Part shown: in pieces, positions 1 to 11,616 of the stretch
Layout of the letters: each line of letters opens with the position of its first letter
Position numbering within the stretch: position 1 is the first letter of the stretch
DNA from: Mixophyes australis
Taxonomy: Eukaryota > Chordata > Amphibia > Anura > Limnodynastidae
Assembly (NCBI GenBank): GCA_036250195.1
Contig: JAVHZZ010000010.1
Coordinates: 76,317,423-76,381,422 of the forward strand
Reading direction: 5' to 3'
Length of the DNA stretch: 64,000 nucleotides
Program-made: the position numbers and the translations under genes
Notes under the pieces: generated by a model
What the model saw: only the letters and a program-made list of their open reading frames with translations
What the model was told of the DNA's origin: nothing
Databases searched by the model: none

Positions 1-621
1 AAGTCTTTAACTTTTAATCTAGGACCTATGAGCTCAAGTGACGTTTTGCTGAAGCACAGGCAGAAACAGCTGAATGGTACAGTTGTTAAAGATGTTGCCC
101 CTAGACAGCCCAGCAAAGAGGATCTATTCAAGCTGGTGCTACAACAACAAGAACATCTCAAGACATTGGAAATGCAAAATGGCTCTTTAGGCAAGGACTT
201 CCAAACATGGGAGAGAGGCAGGGCTGGTGGACCTGATGAGGAGGAGGAGGTAGCTTTCTTAGAAAGACTTATTCGTCGAAATGATGCCGAGCTGGGAGAG
301 GAAATGTTTTGGTTGGATGAACTGGAAAGAGAAAGAGCAGATGAGCAGAAAAAGCAGGAAAAAATGAAAAACTTAAGGGCTAAAATGGAGGATTACACCA
401 TTAAGATCAAAGAGTTGAGTGAAAGGACTCAAGCTCTGGAGCAGGAAATACAGAAGGAGGCTTCAAAGAGACTTTCGGGGGAACCTAGTCAAACTGAAAT
501 TGAAGAAATGGTGGCTAAAATGAGAAAGGAACTGGAATCAAAGAATGGACAGAGCCAAGAATTGGAGCACAATCTGTCTAATGTGGAATGGGCCTGTGCG
601 GAGGCCAGGAGGAACATAGAG
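1..621 (+). CDS. RASSF7: RASSF7 internal exon, coiled-coil region (5' partial)
   Basis: The frame is open from base 1, so the exon and the Ras-association domain encoded before it begin outside the window. It ends in phase 0 at 621 before a GTAGGC donor. The translation begins KSLTFNLGP, like the segment after the RA domain in RASSF7/RASSF8, and then becomes a charged coiled coil: RRNDAELGEEMFW, a run of E/K/R heptads, and QSQELEHNL. The RRNDAELGEE.FW block aligns with the RNAEELG..AFW block I know from human RASSF7. The Met at base 28 is internal, not a start. RASSF7 is an N-terminal RASSF protein linked to centrosome and mitotic spindle function; that role is family knowledge. RASSF8 is the main alternative, but the next exon favours RASSF7. 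Confidence 0.88.
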
Positions 622-1835
622 GTAGGCTTACTGCTCACATGTAGGAGCACCAGGCTTGGGTTAGGCATGTGAGGTCACAACTGCTTACTATAAGGCTATT
701 TCTTTGTTTAATGTCCATGAGAGCAGAGTAGATCTGCTGCATCTTGAACTTCTGGTGGTTGTTTGTTCACAAACTACATCACTGGGCAAAAAGAAAAGCA
801 GACTATGCTATAACCAGACGAAATAACACAGGATGTGCTCAACCAGAATATAGAGGGAAAAGTTGTACATAAGTGATTGTTAATGGGTTTAGTAGTTGAA
901 ATCTGTGACATTAAAATCAAGGTTATTGTAATGTTAGCTCTACAAAATAAGAGCTAGTAATCTAGGAATGGACAATAAATAAATATTCAGAAATTGAATC
1001 ACAATGATGATTTATATCGATAAATATCAGATTTTGTTAGAAAACACAAAAGCAAAAAACACCTTTTAAAATTACATTTTCCATCTCTAAACACATAGAA
1101 ATGATTAGAAATTAAAATGTTCCCATATTGTGGTTCTACCTGGTATCAGCGGCTATGTCTGTTGTTTTAACTGTAATGCCTGTTTAGGAAAAACTAAGCG
1201 CACACAAATCCACAACCTCTTATGTAATCTGTGACACTTATTCCCCAATTTCCATGCATCCATTGCTAGGAGTGGAGGCTGGCAATTCTCTTTTATATTA
1301 TAGAGATATGGCTCATATAATGATACATTTTAACAGGTCAAAATGTTTTTCCCAATACTAGACATGATTACTGTGGTATTAATTATTGTATAGTGTACAC
1401 TTTATTTATAGACTGTTTATGAGGTTTGCATTAGTGTTGACTGTTTTGAATGTTTGTCTTATAATAAAAGATATTTTTCAAAGTTAATCAGATTTTATAG
1501 ATATACTTTTGTGCTCCAAGATATAGCATTTTGCTTTTTTTCTGTGAATTATCTACGTCATACAATAGAATGACTTTATTCCCACTACAATGCAGGTGAA
1601 GGAATATTAGTTATATTTGAATCATATTAACAAACTAAATAAAATCAATGGATCCATCACACATAGTACTAAAAGTAAAAACAAACAAACAATCTCTGCT
1701 TTATTTATAACAGAGAATTCTGTTTTAACAACAAAGGCATCTTCTCTTTTTAAAACCTACATTTTGCTTTTTAAAACTCAATGACGCCCTCTAGTGGAAT
1801 CTTTAGAAATGAACAGATCTATCTTATTCTGAAAT
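622..1835. other. RASSF7 intron, no feature seen
   Basis: AT-rich intronic sequence with short A/T runs. I see no exon-like frame with good splice sites and no recognisable repeat before the SINE near 1838. Confidence 0.5.
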
Positions 1836-1837
1836 AA

Positions 1838-2167
1838 CGCCCTATATTATTTATTAACCTTTATTTGTACAGCTCCAACATATTGCGCAGCACTTTACAG
1901 ACAATGTTTACTCATTGACGTGTTCATGCCCCAGTGGAGATTAGTCTACAATCTGTATCACACACACACACAGGACAGTTTCGTTCAGAGCCAGTTAACA
2001 TACCAGTATTTTTTGGGGGAGTGTGGGGGGAAACTGGTGCACACACACACAGGAAACCCAAGTGAACATGGGGAGAACATACAAACTCCACATCGATAGT
2101 GCCCTTGATGGAATAGAACCCACAGCCCCAGCACGGTGAGGCAGTGATGCTAACTACAGTGCCCACA
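1838..2167 (-). repeat. tRNA-derived SINE, old copy
   Basis: Reads in reverse as a diverged copy of the window's main SINE: tail-side 'gcgcagcactttacagac', middle 'gtgggggg', and head 'gaggcagtgatgctaac'. The CA-rich interior is expanded. It lies inside RASSF7 intron sequence. Confidence 0.7.
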
Positions 2168-2442
2168 AGAACAATATAAAAACATTTTAATCTTTCCATA
2201 GGATTGGGGTTTAATTTTTTTTTTTTTTAAGCCACTTCTATAGAATACACCTTTCTGTGTCTGTGACGTTCATACTTTCTATAGCTATTAAAAAAAACCA
2301 AAAAAAAAAAACAAAGTGAATCAAATTCATTCACTCTTTATTTTCGTAACTTGCAGAATAGAGCTAAGGGTCATCAGCTGCTGCTGACCTATTATAGTAA
2401 CTCTCTGGGCATGCAGGTTGTTGTGAAGAGGCTAAAGCTAGC

Positions 2443-2758
2443 CATTCATCATCATCTATAGCGCCACTAATTCCGCAGCGCTGTACAGAGAACTCACTCA
2501 CATAAGTCCCTGCCCCATTGGAGCTTACAATCTAAATCCCCTAATATATACACACAGAAAGAGAGAGACTAAGGGGAATATAATAGCAGCAAACTAACCT
2601 ACCAGTATGTTTTTGGAGTGTGGGAGGAAACCAAGACCAATGCAAACACAGGGAGATCATACAAACTCCACACAGATAAGGCCATGGTCAGGAACCGAAC
2701 TCATGACCCCAGTGCTGTGAGGCAGAAGTGCTAACCACTAAGCCACCATGCTGCCCAC
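2443..2758 (-). repeat. tRNA-derived SINE
   Basis: Near full-length copy on minus. It starts (plus view) with the catcatcatc tail and the tatagcgccactaattcc block and ends with aagtgctaaccactaagcc, which is box A of a tRNA promoter in reverse. Box B (GTTCGATTCC in better copies) is present as gaaccgaactc. It is intronic in RASSF7. Confidence 0.85.
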
Positions 2759-3617
2759 AATCATGCTGCAATCTTGCCGCTTGGCCAATAGAGGTCACCC
2801 AGCAACTAGGTTTATGGGCATACCAGATAACTATGATAAAAATCTTAAATCATGCTGTGAAGTCAGACTAATTTCCCAGTACAGCCAGCAATATTACAGC
2901 ATGTATGGGCACTTTAGCAATTGCTGCAGATCCACAGTATCCATAAGCTTTATATAAGGTAAGCTACGACTCTGTTATAGGAACTGCAACATGTATAGTC
3001 TCTGGTTGTGTATAATCCTATTTTTCCTTAATGAAATAACTCATATGATTAGTTTAGTATGTCCTATTTCTCTCCATATCACTCCTATAATTTATATAGT
3101 TGTATACACTCGCCTATTAGTTTATGTTGCCTTTCACTGCTTGGAAAAATGCTTTGTGTCTTCCAGTGATTCTTATATTTCCACACTACAAACTGTGACA
3201 TTGCCTGTAGACAGCCCATTTACAGGTAAATCTGGTCGTTTGGCCAGAGTAACGTGCAACCCAATCACGTAGGAGTCTATTCGAGAATATATCAGCTGCC
3301 AGCACTGACAACAGTCCTGCTGACTGGTTTGGGCACATACGTGAATCAATGTGGGGTTGGTTGATGGACCTTCCATAGTATACCCTATGTTTAATGGAAA
3401 CATTGAATTTGAATTTGTGCAGTGTAGACACCAACACAAAAATTAGGAATTTCACATTTCTCTGCCATCACTAATCTGTATGGTAAATCCAGTGCTGGTT
3501 CACAGTTACTGACTTCACCAGTAACTGTTCCCATTTTTTATGCACAAACCTTGAAGATTTATGGTTCTAAAACGAATACAGACACATTTGTTTTTATTCC
3601 ACATTATGGATCATGAA

Positions 3618-3942
3618 TCATCATCATTTATTTATTAATATAGCGCCACTAATTGCGCAATGCTGTACAGAGAACTCGCTCATATCAGTCCCTGCCCCGT
3701 TGAAGCTTACAGTCTAAATTCCATAACATACACAGAGAGCCAGAGAGACTAAGGTCAATTTAATAGTAGTCAATTAACCTACTAGTATGTTTTAGGAGTG
3801 TGGGAGGAAACCGGAGCATCCGAAGGAGGAAACCCACGGGCAGAACATACAAACTCCTCACAGATAAGGCCATGGTCAGGAATTAAATTCATGACCCCAG
3901 TGCTGTGAGGCAGAAGTGCTAATCACTAAGCCACCGTGCTGC
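3618..3942 (-). repeat. tRNA-derived SINE
   Basis: Same family and orientation as the copy at 2443, nearly full length, with the atcatcatcattta tail at the left and the box A head (gtgctaatcactaagcc) at the right. Confidence 0.85.
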
Positions 3943-4128
3943 ACATGAATGCACAAACCCATTTTAAAAGGCACCTTTCGTACAACTCTCATTGCTTTTT
4001 ACCTTGTTAATATACTTTCTTATGTATCCGATCTGCTCTGGCCTCCTTCACTGCTTTCCACACACACAATACTACAACTTATGAAAGATATTTTTTTTCC
4101 TGTTACTGTACACCTGAAACAGATTATG

Positions 4129-4384
4129 CATACTTGCCAACTTATGGCAAGTATGATCCGGGGAAGGTGGGCGTGCAGGGTGCGGGACTCCGAAAATGGC
4201 ACCATTTTGGCCCCGCCCCCGTGACGTAATGAATCCCGGTGAATCGCAGTGTTTTGGACCTAATTCTACCCACTTCACTAGGAAGTGGACAGATCAGGGA
4301 GATTGCCACACTCTCCCGGGAGTCCGGGAGACTCTCGTGAAATGCGGGAGTCTCCCGGATATTCCGGGAGAGTTGGCAAGTATG
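4129..4384. mobile_element. hAT-like MITE with 8-bp target duplication
   Basis: Terminal inverted repeats CATACTTGCCAACT (left) and AGTTGGCAAGTATG (right) enclose GC-rich sequence with repeated 'cgggagtctcccgg' palindromes. The 8 bases before it, agattatg, match those after it, agattgtg, at 7 of 8 positions, as expected of hAT-type 8-bp duplications. No coding capacity. Confidence 0.7.
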
Positions 4385-5333
4385 AGATTGTGTAGTTCCC
4401 GTTCTTATACATTTCCTCATATGCAGGATACAGGATGGCATTGCATTTGACGAATAAGCAGAAAGGTGGAACAGTGTTGCAGCTTGTTGAAGTGCTAGGC
4501 ATTTGTCAAATAAGCACGTATGAAATTCAGAAAACACATTTAGCAGGTTAAAGTGAACTTAATTTTACATGTTTAATTGAAGATGTAAATATTCTTTTAA
4601 TATCATGGTTTTGACTTATGTCTATGCAGAAACTTTTCCATCTGTCTGTGACAGCTGGTTTGATAAAGAGCAAGTAAAGCCATTATTTTATATTAATGTA
4701 AAGCAGAGGCTGCGTATTAGGGAGCTAAATAATACACATGCAATAACTGGAGTGTTTATATTTCAATAAACACGTCCACCTTGCTGTAGTTCACTCCTCT
4801 GCAGCAACTTCTTACATTAATCGGGAGCTGCTTCTCAGGAGTGTGGATTGGTTGATTTATACACATGACACGTGATGTCCAGTCTCAGCCCTTTCACCTG
4901 TATCTGATCCCATCAGGATCGTCCTAATAATGTGAGCAAGGAAGCAGCACTTTGTAATAGAGTGTGTGTGTGTGTAATACTTTCCGTTCTATGAGAATTG
5001 CAGTGGAATTTCAGGTTCACACAATGTAATTTTACCAACGTGGTTCTTACATAAACATTTCAATTTTGGTGGCTTGTGCCACCTCGTAGAACCCTGCCTC
5101 TTCACTAAGTCATCAATCTTATAAAATTGTCTGGCGTTAGTAAGCACTCCTCCCTAAGAGGTGCAAATTAAATGTTGTTGAGCAACCACACCACTACCTG
5201 AGCAGAAGGATTTCTGCTTGAGCAGTTGTTATTGTCATCACCACTTGAGCACCAATAACAAGGTTGGAATTAGTTGGGTACTAGTTTAGAAAACCAAATG
5301 GCATTGTTGAATCTTCACTAGGACTACATACAA
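4385..5333. other. RASSF7 intron, no further feature seen
   Basis: Intronic sequence with a short (TG)n run near 4963. I see no exon or repeat that I can name. Confidence 0.5.
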
Positions 5334-5648
5334 GGAGCCTGATTCATTAAGGAAAGTAAGGCAAAAAAAAGTGTTCTCCTGGACAATGTTACAATACAAG
5401 GGGTGCAAATTAGTTTATTATTTTGCACATAAATTAAATTCTGGCAGTTGTTTCATGTAGCACAGATACTTGATAGCTTTATTTTTACACTGAAATGTAA
5501 AGTTAATCTAGGACATGCCCTATCCCAACTATAAATCAGTCCCCTCATTTTAAATCTACCTCCCCCTCCAATGTGACATGGTTTTACCAAGGTTCAAAGT
5601 TAAAAAAAAAAAATTTTTTTGCTTTACTTTCTTTAATGAATCTGGCCC
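5334..5648. mobile_element. Fold-back MITE, family GGCCTGATTCATTAAGG
   Basis: Ends are ggagcctgattcattaagg and ctttaatgaatctggccc, inverted copies of each other. Internal blocks (aaggggtgcaaattagttt, tagcacagatacttgatagc) are shared with the copies at 8449 and 39744. Flanking triplets are CAA and AAA. This is the most degraded of the three copies. Confidence 0.75.
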
Positions 5649-5732
5649 AAAGACTACAAATTGAAATAAGCTATTTTAATGTGAATAATAATGGATATTA
5701 GCAACAATGGATTCTCATGTCTGTCTCTACAG

Positions 5733-5901
5733 GTCAAAAATCAGGAGCTGGAGGAGCTCAATAAAGACCTCAGACAGTGCAACCTCCAACAGTTCATCCT
5801 ACAAACAGGTTCCACCATCACAAATGGCCAACTGCGACCAGATGACGAGTCTCTGTCAGATCCCACCAGCATGCACTTTGAAGAGCAGCACAGGAGTAGA
5901 G
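5733..5901 (+). CDS. RASSF7: RASSF7 exon encoding the conserved QCNLQQF motif
   Basis: The exon is preceded by a pyrimidine-rich acceptor (ctgtctctacag) and followed by donor GTACGAG. It enters in phase 0, matching the previous exon, and leaves with one base over. The translation VKNQELEELNKDLRQCNLQ continues QFILQTG. Human RASSF7 has QELEELNRELRQCNLQQF, while RASSF8 reads RQVNLQQF, so the C-N pair supports RASSF7 over RASSF8. The remainder is hydrophilic and less conserved. The segment closes the C-terminal coiled coil. Confidence 0.9.
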
Positions 5902-6424
5902 GTACGAGTGCAGCTACATTCAAAGAACAACATACTTGCATTACACCGGTTTTAATTACTTTCAATGTTATCTAATGTTAAACCTCTAGCAATTCAGGTC
6001 TTAGACAATGTCAAAACCAATGTTGTTACTTGGAGGTAGCTGAGAAAATGAATCTGGTCTATATTATAATACGCATATTAATTATAGGCGCAATTCATTA
6101 GGGTGTGAGTACCTACTGTAAGCTAGTTTACTATTGGCTACAGGTTGGTTTTAATACTCTGACTAGTATTCTAACTCCCATGTACAGCCGACTCCTAGGT
6201 TTGAAAGGGTGGCAAGCAGAAGTGTGATTCGGCTCTTTTCTGTGTTTACACAACTACAATCTAAATCCAATGAACAGTTTATTATATGTAATACAAACCA
6301 CAATGAAGTGTGTGTGTGTGAATAGGCCCTTCTGTATGAGAGGTGGTTGTTCATAAACTAGTTTATTTTAGTGGAGTATGCTAGTTCAGGAAGGGGACAT
6401 TTATTACACAGTAAAGGTGCTGTT
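5902..6424. other. RASSF7 intron, no feature seen
   Basis: Intronic sequence after the donor at 5902; apart from a short (GT)n run near 6310, nothing recognised before the MITE at 6425. Confidence 0.5.
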
Positions 6425-6850
6425 AAGCTGGGTACACACTAGAGGGTTTTCAACCGCTTATCGGGATAATCACATGATAAACGTCCGTTTTTGGCTTATC
6501 ACATTAGGGTGTCTGCTCCCAATGATTTAACTATTATTGTTCCAAAGCACATTGTTTCGTTTGATTTTTAAACAACTAAAAATCTTGTTCAACGTTTCAA
6601 CTCTACAGTGTGTGTGTGTGTACACAAACGAGTGTCCATAGGTCTCTATTGAGTGTGTAGAGTCACAGTATTTTCAGCCGATGGTTATGACAGATGAAGA
6701 GCACAGATCTGAAGGTAAAAGGTCTATAGTGTGTACAAATGAATCGGCATGCTGATCAGGACTTTTTTTTTTTTTTCTTTCTTACAGTCGTTGGTAAAAT
6801 TGTTAACAATACCGCATTGGTATAAATTTTCTGTAGTGTGTACCCAGCCT
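6425..6850 (+). mobile_element. MITE, family GCTGGGTACACAC
   Basis: Terminal inverted repeats agctgggtacacacta and tagtgtgtacccagcc. Inner landmarks gaagagcacagatctgaag and cggcatgctgatcagga recur in the copies at 6890, 17044 and 53130. Flanks can be read as TTA on both sides, which would fit a PIF/Harbinger-type 3-bp duplication; superfamily is inference. Lies in a RASSF7 intron. Confidence 0.7.
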
Positions 6851-6889
6851 TACTTCAGATGCAATTTTTGTAACGGTTTCACCAATAAT

Positions 6890-7194
6890 TGAAAGTCCTG
6901 ATAAAAATGCCGATTCTTACGTACACAATTTACCATTCGATCTGTGATCTTCAGCTCTCTCAACTATCTGCTGAAAAGATCACAACTATGTACACACTCT
7001 ACAGATATCTGCATACACACTTCCACATCTGCCAGACATCATTGTTCATGATTTTTAGGAAGTTTAGAAAACCAGATCAAATTCACTGTGTTTTGGTACA
7101 ATAAAACATGATCGTGGATTGCAATATCCTCACAGACTGTTGTGAATTGTGTGATCTGCACAATAAATTGTATTGATGTGTACCCAGTTTAACA
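6890..7194 (-). mobile_element. MITE, family GCTGGGTACACAC, inverted and truncated
   Basis: Read on minus, it starts actgggtacacat and contains ttttcagcagatag, ctgaagatcacagatcg and cggcattttta, matching the copy at 6425. The two copies therefore lie head to head within 0.8 kb just before the last RASSF7 coding exon. The end nearest 6890 lacks the inverted repeat. Confidence 0.6.
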
Positions 7195-7351
7195 CATAGC
7201 AACAAATCGGATTTGTCAAATTGTAATTCTGTTTGCAAAATGAAAGCAAACCTAGTTTTATCTGTGCACTTTATTAGACGTATCCTCCTTAGTTGTGCAC
7301 ATAGAAGCATATTCTAAGGTTGCAACTCTCTATTGTCGCTTTTTACTACAG

Positions 7352-7461
7352 GTCTCACAGACTCCCTTCCACGACTGCCTTCCAACAATCTACCGGGACA
7401 CCCTCGTAACTTGCAGAACGCTCTGCTCTCCAGCCGGAGCCCAGAGGGTGTGTATGTGTGA
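7352..7461 (+). CDS. RASSF7: RASSF7 terminal coding exon
   Basis: The acceptor is ttttactacag ending at 7351. The single G left from the previous exon joins GT here to make a glycine codon, and the frame runs 36 more codons to TGA at 7459-7461. The last residues are SPEGVYV, very like the NPEGIYV end of RASSF8, with PSN...NLQN upstream also echoing RASSF8 (PSNLRILQN). This supports the stop as the ancestral C-terminus of the RASSF7/8 pair. No AATAAA is seen just downstream; the nearest ones I noticed are near 8246 and at 9034, so the 3' UTR is long or spliced. Confidence 0.85.
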
Positions 7462-8448
7462 CGCTTCCCTCTCTGCACACTGCTTCTTGCTTTCTTGGTG
7501 GTGGGTGCTTTCTGCCTGTATATCAAACTGCTTTCTCATGCATGCCTCAGAATGGGTGGTTCCTGGGTCTACCTCAATTGTGACATTCAGGAAAAAGTCA
7601 TTGCTCTTTAAAAAACAAAATGTACCTGGAATGGTTTATAAAAAGCACACAAGAGACTTCTACTGACCTTATTCAAAATCACAATGAAAATTGGAACATT
7701 CATGTAAAACCTCTGTGTAATTGAGACCATTCACAGCACCCTGTTCACTAGTTGACCTTTGTTTACCTGTTCTCTATCTACCTGTAGCTGACCTTTCATG
7801 ATGTACATCAGTACTCTTTATCAGCATCTTGTTTGTATAATCCAGCAAATCTGGGTCCAATGCAAAATAATATAGTAGTATAATATAGGATTAACCATCA
7901 TCTGGCAGTATTAAGACCTTTTTTAAACAAGGTTGCACCAAGACGTGCTATAAAGTCTGCACTAGCCACTTTAATATCACTGTCCAATAGACAGGTCCTT
8001 GTCCCCAATAATCCAAAAAGAAAAAAACACCACAAAGTTGCCTATTAAAGATGAGGGATAGGCGCTTACAGAAATGACAAAGCTACAATGGATCAAATGC
8101 AAGAATTGGGATATTACAATCATAAAATGTATGCTATTAAGCAAACTCTGGGCACTTTGACAGTACCCTCGCCCTATTGTGTAAATTGTCCCCCTGTCCT
8201 GGATGTAGATAGTTAAAAGAAGAATCACCAGGGCCATGCACTTATATTGTAAGAAATAAAGTACTTTTAAGGGCTTATGGTAGCTCAAACTGGCAGTCCA
8301 CCACCAATCACATAAATACAACAGCCTCCCCTCGTCCATTATTTAGCAGCCTCCATCTCCATTTCCTCAATCGTTTGCATAGAAGGAAACAGACATGAGA
8401 GAGAAAAGGGCAGCAAATGAGATGTAGTGTACAGAGCTTAAGAATGTA
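7462..8448 (+). other. RASSF7 3' UTR or final intron
   Basis: Follows the RASSF7 stop. No repeat recognised; one AATAAA near 8246. It may be transcribed as a long 3' UTR or removed if the exon at 9001 is used. Confidence 0.45.
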
Positions 8449-8775
8449 GGGCCTGATTATTTAAGGAAAGTTGAATATAAAACTAAGCAATTAGTCTCCT
8501 GGAAAAAAACATGTTACAATGCAAGGGGTGCAAATTAGTTTTCTATTTTGCACATAAGTTAAATACTGGCTGTTTTTTTCATGTAGCACACAAATACGTG
8601 ATAGCTTATTTGTTCCTCTAATTTAAAGTTGATATGTGTGCTACATGAAAAAAGACTGTATTTAACTTGTGTGCAAAATAGAAAACGAATTTGCACCCCT
8701 TGCATTGTTACATGGCTTTGTCCAGAAGTCTACTTACTCAATTTTTTACTTAACTTTCCTTAATGAATCAGGCCT
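8449..8775. mobile_element. Fold-back MITE, family GGCCTGATTCATTAAGG
   Basis: Near-complete palindromic element: gggcctgatta at the left, tgaatcaggcct at the right, with long internal arms (gcaaggggtgcaaattag / aatttgcaccccttgc). GTA flanks both ends, a 3-bp target duplication. No coding capacity. Confidence 0.85.
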
Positions 8776-9000
8776 GTAGTCTCTAAATATTAGTCCAGCC
8801 CACAAATTGGCTGCCCACAATACATGAGGCAATGAATGCAATTTAAGTACAATTAAATCTGCATAGGTTTGATTTTTGGTGATGTCATATTTGCAATTGT
8901 TCCTTGGCCAAGACCTAGCAAAGACTTTCTATAGTGGTAACAGAATTTGTTTCATACCCTCTTTATCACTATTAATGACCTCTTTGTATATTTCTTACAG

Positions 9001-9320
9001 TGGTACCTTCCCATGACACAGCATGGACTTAAAGAATAAATAGTGAAGCCCGACCATATTATGGACATTATTATGGACTTGCAATTTTATGTCAAATATA
9101 AATATTATAAATGTATATATCAAATGTTTATATTTTGTATTGTACATCTTTTTCTACATGTGTATAAGGGAATCATTTCTAAACTTTTAATATGAATATA
9201 TCGCATGCAATAGACATGGAGTGAGAACATGTTTGTCTCAACAAACTTGTTCATCCCTTCAAAATAAGTGTACATTTTTACATAATTGGAGTATTTAAAT
9301 AATAAAAAATGTACACTTTT
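9001..9320 (+). other. RASSF7: Candidate alternative last exon / 3' UTR of RASSF7
   Basis: A strong acceptor (pyrimidine-rich tract ending tttcttacag at 9000) precedes AT-rich sequence with AATAAA at 9034-9039 and again at 9301-9306. If a weak donor at 7448 (AGG|GTGTGT) were used, the phase fits and the protein would end VVPSHDTAWT, with stop TAA at 9030-9032, instead of SPEGVYV. Otherwise the segment is a spliced 3' UTR or unrelated. The splice signals and poly(A) signals are seen; the use of this exon is inference. Confidence 0.4.
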
Positions 9321-11463
9321 GTTTCTTTCTGGTAGTCTTAATTATCATCCCTGAATGTTGTTCCCTCACAATAACTGTATTGACTTACAGGTATGGCACT
9401 GTGGGAGGGGATGTGGTGCAGCCAGGTGTGCCAAGATCCCAAAAAATGTATACGCAGACAATCAGGGAAAATGCCACTCCAAGTTTACATATAGCTTGTA
9501 CAGTGGGATAGCAAAACTCTATAGCATATGCATTCCTCTCTACCCACAATTAAAGAAAATCTTTCTGGTTACAGCACCTTTAAACATTTAATATGGTGAG
9601 TCAGTCAAGCAGGAAGCATGATAAATGTATGGAGTAACCACCTCCATTGTAAATAATGGTTATTAATGAGACCGTAGCGTGGCCATATAAATGAACAGTC
9701 ACATGGAAAGACATTCAATATGCCATACAAAACTCAGGAGTCAGAGATAATTGTTGGCCACACAACCCCTGTAGACCCAGGTTTCTGATTATTCTCCCAC
9801 ACCAGAATCCTGATTTCCAAATAATAAACAAGCCATTACAGAAACGCCTGAATAACGCTGCAAGTGTGGTCATACCAGTTCACTGGCGCTCACCGTCTCC
9901 TCCTTTGATAAGCGAGCTGTTTCACTAGGTGGACTTCTGTGAAGGGACGACATGGTCAGCCAGATAAATATTCCGTTTTCATGTTCAGTTGGGTGGAGTT
10001 CAAGGAATCTGGTGAATATTTGGTTGCTTTCTCCTCAAGTTTCCCACAGTGCAGCTAACTCACAACCCATAACTCCCTTTCTCACAGCTCCCTAGGAATT
10101 GGCTCTCTGGCTCGTTTGCCCTGGATTTTACTCAAACTCTTCATATTCTTAATCCTCGATCTCTGCGGTCCATGACAATTTGTTCCGAGTCCTCCCCCCT
10201 TATGTTTTGTACAAAATGGAAATGTTCTGGCTCTGAATATGCATTGCAACTCGATGATTGGTTAATTACCTATTGATCTTTTGTATTTTTGTGAAAACCA
10301 GTTCCTCTGTTAAACTGTTATTTTTACTCTTTGTATATATATATTTGAGAATCTGGTTAGGCAAAAGGATTTAAAGAGGAAACCCTGCTTTAAAGATCAA
10401 TGATGAAGTAATAACCAAGTGCGGAGTAGAATATTCTTTGGTTCATGTATGTCACCTATGAACCACAGAACTTTTATTCAGCTCCACCTTATCGTGCGAG
10501 GTGACCTCAAACTCTTACATAATAAAATAACTGTGCGTCACTTTCTCTGCTGTCAGAGTACCTACTGAAATCCATTTTGCATATACCGTGTTCAAAGTCT
10601 GAAGGTGTTAGAGCACAAAAAGTATGGGTGGTTTATACGGCACACTAAAGGATTTTGGATACAAGTTGGCACTGGTTTCTCAGCTCTGATGGCATACAAA
10701 CAAATGTTCTTACATATGGAATTGCTGAACACCTCTTACTCACTGGCTCAATGTCCCCGGCCCTGAACATGGAGGTCTTAAAGACACGAGGGGCAAACCA
10801 TATTACCACTATTTTTGTTACAAACTTTAAACTACAGAGGAAAAAGCCTTTATATCCCAGCATAAACAAACCAGGTAATTCACTTCCTGTTTGTTGTATA
10901 GAGCTTGGATCTTTGTTTGGTTTTTTTTATTTCTTCTTCTTTTAGCCTGTAATTTTTTCTAAACAGTAACTTCTTAACAAAGCAATTTTCAAAGATGTAT
11001 AAATGCTTGTTGTAAAGGGCAGTATCATAGGAGTGGAGTTTTAATAGCTAAACAAACGCAGCCAGTGTGACAGGAATTTGGAATGTACATATATATCAGG
11101 TAGGGAACTTCCGAGATTAAATGCATTTCTTATGCCATCAACTGATATTTATAGATGTGGTTATAAGTGATGTTACTTCAAAATAAGTGTCCCAGTGAAA
11201 AATCAAGATAAACACCTTACTCTTGTACTTTTATTGTAATTAGCAATTGTAATATTCAAAATGGTATTATTCATTGAGTGCACGACCTTTATTTTGACAT
11301 ACCGGTTATGATGAAAGGTCCATTTTAAAATGAACACTGTAGAGTTTAGTATTTTAAAATATGGCTAAAAATGGATGGCAAGGTCAGCTAATGAATATGA
11401 ATAATTTGATCATTTTAAAGAGGGCCCCCATCATATTACTCACACAGTAAGCAAGCTATAGGT
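9321..11463. other. Intergenic, nothing recognised
   Basis: About 2.1 kb with no convincing exon, RNA gene or repeat that I can name. A GC-richer patch at 9870-10200 has no obvious promoter architecture or splice-bounded open frame. Confidence 0.4.
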
Positions 11464-11608
11464 CAGTGATGGCTAACCTGTGACACTCCAGGTGTTGTGA
11501 AACAAGTCCCAGCATGCTCTGCCAGCTATCAGCTAGTTATCTGCTGGCAAAGCATGCTGGGGCTTGTAGTTTCACAACACCTGGAGTGTCACAGGTTAGC
11601 CATCACTG
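11464..11608. mobile_element. hAT-type fold-back MITE with perfect 8-bp duplication
   Basis: Ends CAGTGATGGCTAACC and GGTTAGCCATCACTG are perfect inverted copies; the arms continue as tgtgacactccaggtgttg on both sides. The 8 bases ctataggt occur at 11456-11463 and again at 11609-11616. CAGTG...CACTG termini plus 8-bp duplications are hAT hallmarks. Two sister copies lie at 50616 and 51068. Confidence 0.88.
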
Positions 11609-11616
11609 CTATAGGT

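Noticed and set aside
28..672. RASSF7 open frame as a complete protein starting at Met 28 and ending at 672
   Set aside because: The frame is open upstream of 28, and codons after 621 are intronic (donor GTAGGC).
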